In this document: positions 10,643-11,628 of the stretch, one piece after another | Layout: every line of letters starts with the position of its first letter | How positions within the stretch are numbered: position 1 is the first letter of the stretch | DNA from: Intrasporangium_A sp039812505 | GTDB taxonomy: Bacteria; Actinomycetota; Actinomycetes; Actinomycetales; Dermatophilaceae | Length of the DNA stretch: 11,628 nucleotides | Assembly: GCF_039812505.1 (NCBI RefSeq) | Contig: NZ_JBDIAQ010000112.1 | Coordinates: 1 to 11,628, forward strand | Reading direction: 5' to 3' | Program-made: the position numbers and the translations under genes | Notes under the pieces: generated by a model | What the model saw: only the letters and a program-made list of their open reading frames with translations | Databases searched by the model: none | What the model was told of the DNA's origin: nothing

Positions 10643-11628
10643 ATGGGCCAGGAGCAGGGCCGAGGGCACCGGCGCGGGAACGAGCCCGGGCACGACCGGG
10701 GAGATCGGCATCCGCACGAGCACGGCCATGGGCACGGGCACACGCACGGGGTGGGCGCCGGTGCGGACCGGCGCTACCTGTGGGCGGCGCTGCTCCTGCT
10801 GCTGGCCTTCATGCTCGGCGAGGTCGTGGCGGCCGTCGTCTCCGGCTCGCTGGCCCTGCTGTCCGACGCCGGCCACATGCTCTCCGACGTCGGCGCGATC
10901 GCCGCGGCGTTGTGGGCGCTGCACCTGGCCGCGCGGCCGGCGCAGGGCAAGTGGACCTTCGGCTGGAAGCGGGCCGAGATCGTCTCCGCCGCGGGCAACG
11001 GGATAACTCTGCTCGTCGTGTCCGCGATCATCGCGGTCGAGGCGATCCGCCGGCTCGTCTCACCTCCCGAGGTCGAGGGCGGGATCGTGCTGGCCGTGGC
11101 CCTGGTCGGCGTCGTCGTCAACATCGCCGCCGCGTGGGTCCTCGCTCGGGCGAACCGGTCGAGCCTCAACATCGAGGGCGCCTACCAGCACATCCTGACC
11201 GACCTGTACGGGTTCATCGGGACCGTCGTGGCCGGGGTGGTCATCCTGGTGACCGGGTGGACCCGCGCCGACCCGATCGCCTCGCTCGTCGTCGTGGTGC
11301 TGATGCTGCGGGCGGCCCACGCCCTGCTGCGGGACAGCGGCCGGGTCCTGCTCGAGGCGGCACCCGAGGACATGGACCTGAGCGAGGTGCGCCGCCACCT
11401 GCTCGAACCGGAGCACGTGATCGACGTGCACGACCTGCACGTGTGGACGGTGACCAGCGGCCTGCCGACGCTGTCGTGCCATGTCGTGCTGACCGACTCG
11501 TGCTTCCGCGACGGGCACGCGCCGGCCCTGCTGGACGACCTGCAGGCGTGTCTGCACGGGCATTTCGACGTCGAGCACTCGACGTTCCAGCTCGAGCCGG
11601 CCGAGCACGCCCAGCACGAGACGGGCAC
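10643..11628 (+). CDS. CDF-family zinc/cation efflux transporter, 3' end outside the window
   Basis: At least 328 residues are open to the window end with no stop, so this gene is partial here. A His/Gly-rich N-terminus (HPHEHGHGHGHTH, 23-35) probably binds metal. Transmembrane segments start near residue 44. The metal site is clear: His78 and Asp82 in SDAGHMLSD, and His183 and Asp187 in YQHILTD. This two-His/two-Asp pattern is typical of zinc-exporting CDF proteins such as ZitB, CzcD and ZnT. A cytoplasmic C-terminal domain follows, with IDVHDLHVWTVTSGLPTLSC near residues 260-279. The ATG at 10643 has TAGGCT 7 nt upstream and no Shine-Dalgarno. It would export Zn(II) and possibly Cd(II) or Co(II) in exchange for protons. 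It is divergent from glyA. Only a short tail is likely to be missing, judging by family length. No metal-responsive regulator is visible in the window. Confidence 0.93.
   Translation, partial: MGQEQGRGHRRGNEPGHDRGDRHPHEHGHGHGHTHGVGAGADRRYLWAALLLLLAFMLGEVVAAVVSGSLALLSDAGHMLSDVGAIAAALWALHLAARPAQGKWTFGWKRAEIVSAAGNGITLLVVSAIIAVEAIRRLVSPPEVEGGIVLAVALVGVVVNIAAAWVLARANRSSLNIEGAYQHILTDLYGFIGTVVAGVVILVTGWTRADPIASLVVVVLMLRAAHALLRDSGRVLLEAAPEDMDLSEVRRHLLEPEHVIDVHDLHVWTVTSGLPTLSCHVVLTDSCFRDGHAPALLDDLQACLHGHFDVEHSTFQLEPAEHAQHETG

Noticed and set aside
1..11628. Search for a defence, mobile, CRISPR or secondary-metabolite system
   Set aside because: I found no repeats with spacers, transposase, integrase, toxin-antitoxin pair, tRNA-like sequence, or modular synthase. 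The genes look like stable chromosomal metabolism genes with uniform base composition.

Overview
The window is very GC-rich, every gene uses G/C-ending codons, and the gene families are typical of high-GC Actinomycetota. They include a long-form serine hydroxymethyltransferase, a MhuD-type heme oxygenase, an Abhydrolase_9 membrane hydrolase, and an FmdB/AmiS/FmdA amide module. The overall look suggests a chromosomal segment from a Micrococcales member, perhaps Intrasporangiaceae-like; that family call is inference only. I see no tRNA, rRNA, CRISPR array, insertion sequence, integrase or phage gene.

Layout. (1) Positions 75-2299, minus strand: an amide-nitrogen operon of fmdB-like zinc-ribbon gene, AmiS/UreI-family amide channel, and formamidase/acetamidase, with a good promoter at 2333-2361. 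(2) 2407-3631, plus strand: a small-molecule kinase of the APH fold and a small zf-TFIIB zinc-ribbon protein, probably co-transcribed. (3) 3644-4532, minus strand: an Lrp/AsnC regulator followed by a MhuD-like heme-degrading monooxygenase. (4) 4621-5826, plus strand and divergent from the regulator: a Cys/Met-metabolism PLP enzyme, closed by a strong hairpin. (5) 5916-7289, plus strand: a glutamate-1-semialdehyde-aminomutase-like class III aminotransferase. (6) 7317-10521, minus strand: glyA followed by a membrane-anchored serine hydrolase. (7) 10643 to the end, plus strand: a CDF zinc/cation efflux gene that runs off the window.

How it works together. The fmd operon would import short amides and hydrolyse them to ammonia and a carboxylate. 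The Lrp-type regulator probably controls the divergent PLP gene and itself through a dyad in the AT-rich gap between them. glyA and the CDF gene are divergent from a 121-bp gap. The remaining neighbours show no obvious common pathway, so this reads mostly as ordinary housekeeping and accessory metabolism. I found no convincing new multi-gene system.

The most distinctive signals are non-coding. Most monocistronic or lead genes have a -10-like hexamer 6-7 nt upstream of ATG and no Shine-Dalgarno, which suggests leaderless mRNAs. The fmd promoter points at a six-codon mini-ORF just ahead of fmdB. The 9-mer GCGGCATAC occurs six times, in both orientations, in genes and in gaps, far more often than base composition predicts.
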